Assembly (NCBI GenBank): GCA_018702715.1
Contig: JABIYQ010000184.1
Span: forward strand, 1 to 6,778
Length of the DNA stretch: 6,778 nucleotides
Reading direction: 5' to 3'
Source: Desulfobacula sp.
Lineage (GTDB): Bacteria; Desulfobacterota; Desulfobacteria; Desulfobacterales; Desulfobacteraceae
Shown: piece after piece, positions 5,231 through 6,778 of the stretch
How the letters are laid out: every line of letters begins with the position of its first letter
How positions within the stretch are numbered: the first letter of the stretch is position 1
Program-made: the position numbers and the translations under genes
Notes under the pieces: generated by a model
Database searches by the model: none
What the model saw: only the letters and a program-made list of their open reading frames with translations
What the model was told of the DNA's origin: nothing

Positions 5231-6778
5231 CAAACAAAACACTGCCCCAGGTTTTTCTGGACCGTGTGGCGCAATGCGGTGACCAGGTAGCTCTGCGGGA
5301 AAAAGATTTCGGGATCTGGCAGCCCATCACCTGGAACCGGTATCTTGACCATGTTAAGCATTTTGCCCTTGGGCTTGTGAGTCTTGGTTTTCAAAGGGGG
5401 GATCATCTTGCCATTATCAGTGAAAATTGCAAGGAATGGCTCTATACAGATCTTGCATGCATGAGTCTCGGGGGTGTCACCTTAGGCGTTTACCCCACAA
5501 GTCCCTATCCTGAAGTCAAATATGTTGTAAACCATTCCGATTCTGTAATTATTGTATGCGAGGACCAGGAACAGACAGACAAAATCCTTGAAGTAATTGA
5601 TGACCTGCCCCTGTTAAAAAAAATCATTGTCAAAGATATGAAAGGTTTGCGCAAGTATCCAAAAGATATCATTACCTCGTTCAAAGAAGTTGAAGAACTT
5701 GGCAGGCAATTGTTAAAAACACGACCCAACCTTTTTCTTAAAGAAGTTAATAAAGGCAACTGTGAAGATATATGTATCATGATCTACACCTCGGGTACTA
5801 CGGGTCAGCCTAAAGGTGCCATGGTCAATCACCTCAATATTGAGGCCACTGCCTGGGCTTCTGCCGATGCCATGGAGATTAGTCAAAAGGACACTGTTGT
5901 ATCCTATCTGCCATTGTGCCACGTAGCAGAACAGATTTTTAGTTTGTACCTGCCCCTTTTTGTGGGAAACACCGTCAATTTTGCCGAGAGTATTGCCACG
6001 ATCCAGGATGATTTAAGAGAAATCGCTCCAACTGTATTTCTTGGAGTACCCAGGATCTGGGAAAAGCTGCACAGCTCCATTACCATAAAGATCCAAGACT
6101 CCAGCCGGTTAAAACGATTATTCTTTGATAATTGCATGGCCATTGGCTATAAAGTAGCAAATCTGAGCCTTGATAACAAAAAAATTAATTTAGGCTTAAA
6201 ACTATCCTGGTGGGTTGGATACTGGCTGATATTCAGAGCTCTGCAAAATTATGTGGGTCTTCGTAAAGTTAGGATATGTCTGTCGGCTGCTGCCAAAGTC
6301 AGCCCCGAAGAATTGCTGTTTTTTCATGCCATGGGTATTTCAACCAAGGAAGGATACGGCATGACAGAGTGTACAGGGCTTTCTTTTATCCACATGGGAG
6401 ATGACATAAAGCTCGGCACTGTGGGAAAACCCATTTCATGCATTGAGTATAAACTGGCTCCGGACGGAGAATTAATGAAAAAAGGTCCCAGCATCTTCAA
6501 AGGGTATTACAAAAACCCGGAAGCCACGGCCAAAGCCATCATCAATGGATGGCTCATGACCGAAGACATTGCATTTGTGGACGAGGACGGCCATGTCTCC
6601 ATTGTTGACCGGAAAAAAGATATCCTCATCACATCAGGCGGTAAAAACATTGCCCCGTCCCTGATCGAAAACGAGCTCAAGGTCAGCCCTTATATCAAGG
6701 AGGCAATCGTGCTGGGGGATGGGAAAAAATTTGTATCCGCCCTGATCCAGATTGATTTTGAAAATGTGGGTAAATGGG
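5218..6778 (+). CDS. acyl-CoA synthetase (AMP-forming, FadD15-like), 3' end outside the window
   Basis: An open frame of 520 codons runs to the right edge without a stop, so the C-terminus is missing. It is an ANL-superfamily ligase that makes an acyl-AMP from a carboxylic acid and ATP, then transfers the acyl group to CoA. Motifs are the P-loop YTSGTTGQPKG (190-200), LPLCHVAEQ (231-239), FLGVPRIWEKL (274-284), YGMTE (380-384), GWLMTEDIA (444-452) and DRKKDILITSGGKNIAP (464-480), with R465 and hinge-type K467. Layout and the VPRIWEKL segment fit long-chain FadD15-like ligases of about 600 residues, so some 80-110 residues including the catalytic C-terminal lysine lie outside. The usual TGD is TED here, while the ribose-binding aspartate D450 is kept. 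A membrane-affine stretch at 329-339 is Trp-rich (SWWVGYWLIFR). The chain specificity cannot be read; an aromatic or dicarboxylic substrate is also possible. Coupling to livF suggests it activates what the transporter brings in. Confidence 0.9.
   Translation, partial: MAELTNKTLPQVFLDRVAQCGDQVALREKDFGIWQPITWNRYLDHVKHFALGLVSLGFQRGDHLAIISENCKEWLYTDLACMSLGGVTLGVYPTSPYPEVKYVVNHSDSVIIVCEDQEQTDKILEVIDDLPLLKKIIVKDMKGLRKYPKDIITSFKEVEELGRQLLKTRPNLFLKEVNKGNCEDICIMIYTSGTTGQPKGAMVNHLNIEATAWASADAMEISQKDTVVSYLPLCHVAEQIFSLYLPLFVGNTVNFAESIATIQDDLREIAPTVFLGVPRIWEKLHSSITIKIQDSSRLKRLFFDNCMAIGYKVANLSLDNKKINLGLKLSWWVGYWLIFRALQNYVGLRKVRICLSAAAKVSPEELLFFHAMGISTKEGYGMTECTGLSFIHMGDDIKLGTVGKPISCIEYKLAPDGELMKKGPSIFKGYYKNPEATAKAIINGWLMTEDIAFVDEDGHVSIVDRKKDILITSGGKNIAPSLIENELKVSPYIKEAIVLGDGKKFVSALIQIDFENVGKW

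Overview
The window holds one co-directional (+ strand) gene cluster for a branched-chain amino acid type ABC importer (HAAT/Liv family). The order is livG (ATPase), livH (permease), livM (permease), livK-like periplasmic binding protein and livF (ATPase). It is followed by an acyl-CoA synthetase of the FadD15-like long-chain type that runs off the right edge. All five components of a complete importer are present and look intact. No rRNA, tRNA, CRISPR array, transposase or phage gene was seen.

The organism is most likely a Gram-negative bacterium. The binding protein has a Sec signal peptide with no lipobox, and the Shine-Dalgarno sequences are strong (AGGAGG, AAGGAG). The base composition leans to A+T. 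A Liv operon fused to an acyl-CoA ligase, and a LivF ending in a basic KRRKRW-type tail, are what I associate with anaerobic Deltaproteobacteria/Desulfobacterota such as Desulfobacterales. That assignment comes from memory of the families, not from a search.

Layout: 1-96 is a leader, possibly with the last codons of an upstream gene and a weak sigma70-like promoter. livG (97-885) and livH (888-1772) are 2 nt apart, and livM (1791-2834) follows after 18 nt. A 111-nt AT-rich spacer precedes livK (2946-4127). A 299-nt gene-free stretch (4128-4426) contains a bulged hairpin, a 17-bp hairpin, an AT-rich dyad and a perfect tandem 10-mer next to the livF ribosome binding site. livF (4427-5230, GTG start) overlaps the ligase gene (5218 to the edge) by 13 nt.

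How the genes work together: the binding protein captures a ligand in the periplasm, LivH/LivM form the membrane channel and LivG/LivF hydrolyse ATP. The translationally coupled ligase suggests that the imported compound is a carboxylic acid (aromatic, fatty or dicarboxylic) that is converted to a CoA thioester on entry, rather than leucine, isoleucine or valine. This is inference, helped by the binding protein lacking the LivJ-type ligand motifs by eye. Nothing here is clearly a new system. The most interesting points are the import-plus-activation pairing, the structured livK-livF gap, the ribosome binding site written inside the LivF tail codons, and a perfect hairpin within livM.
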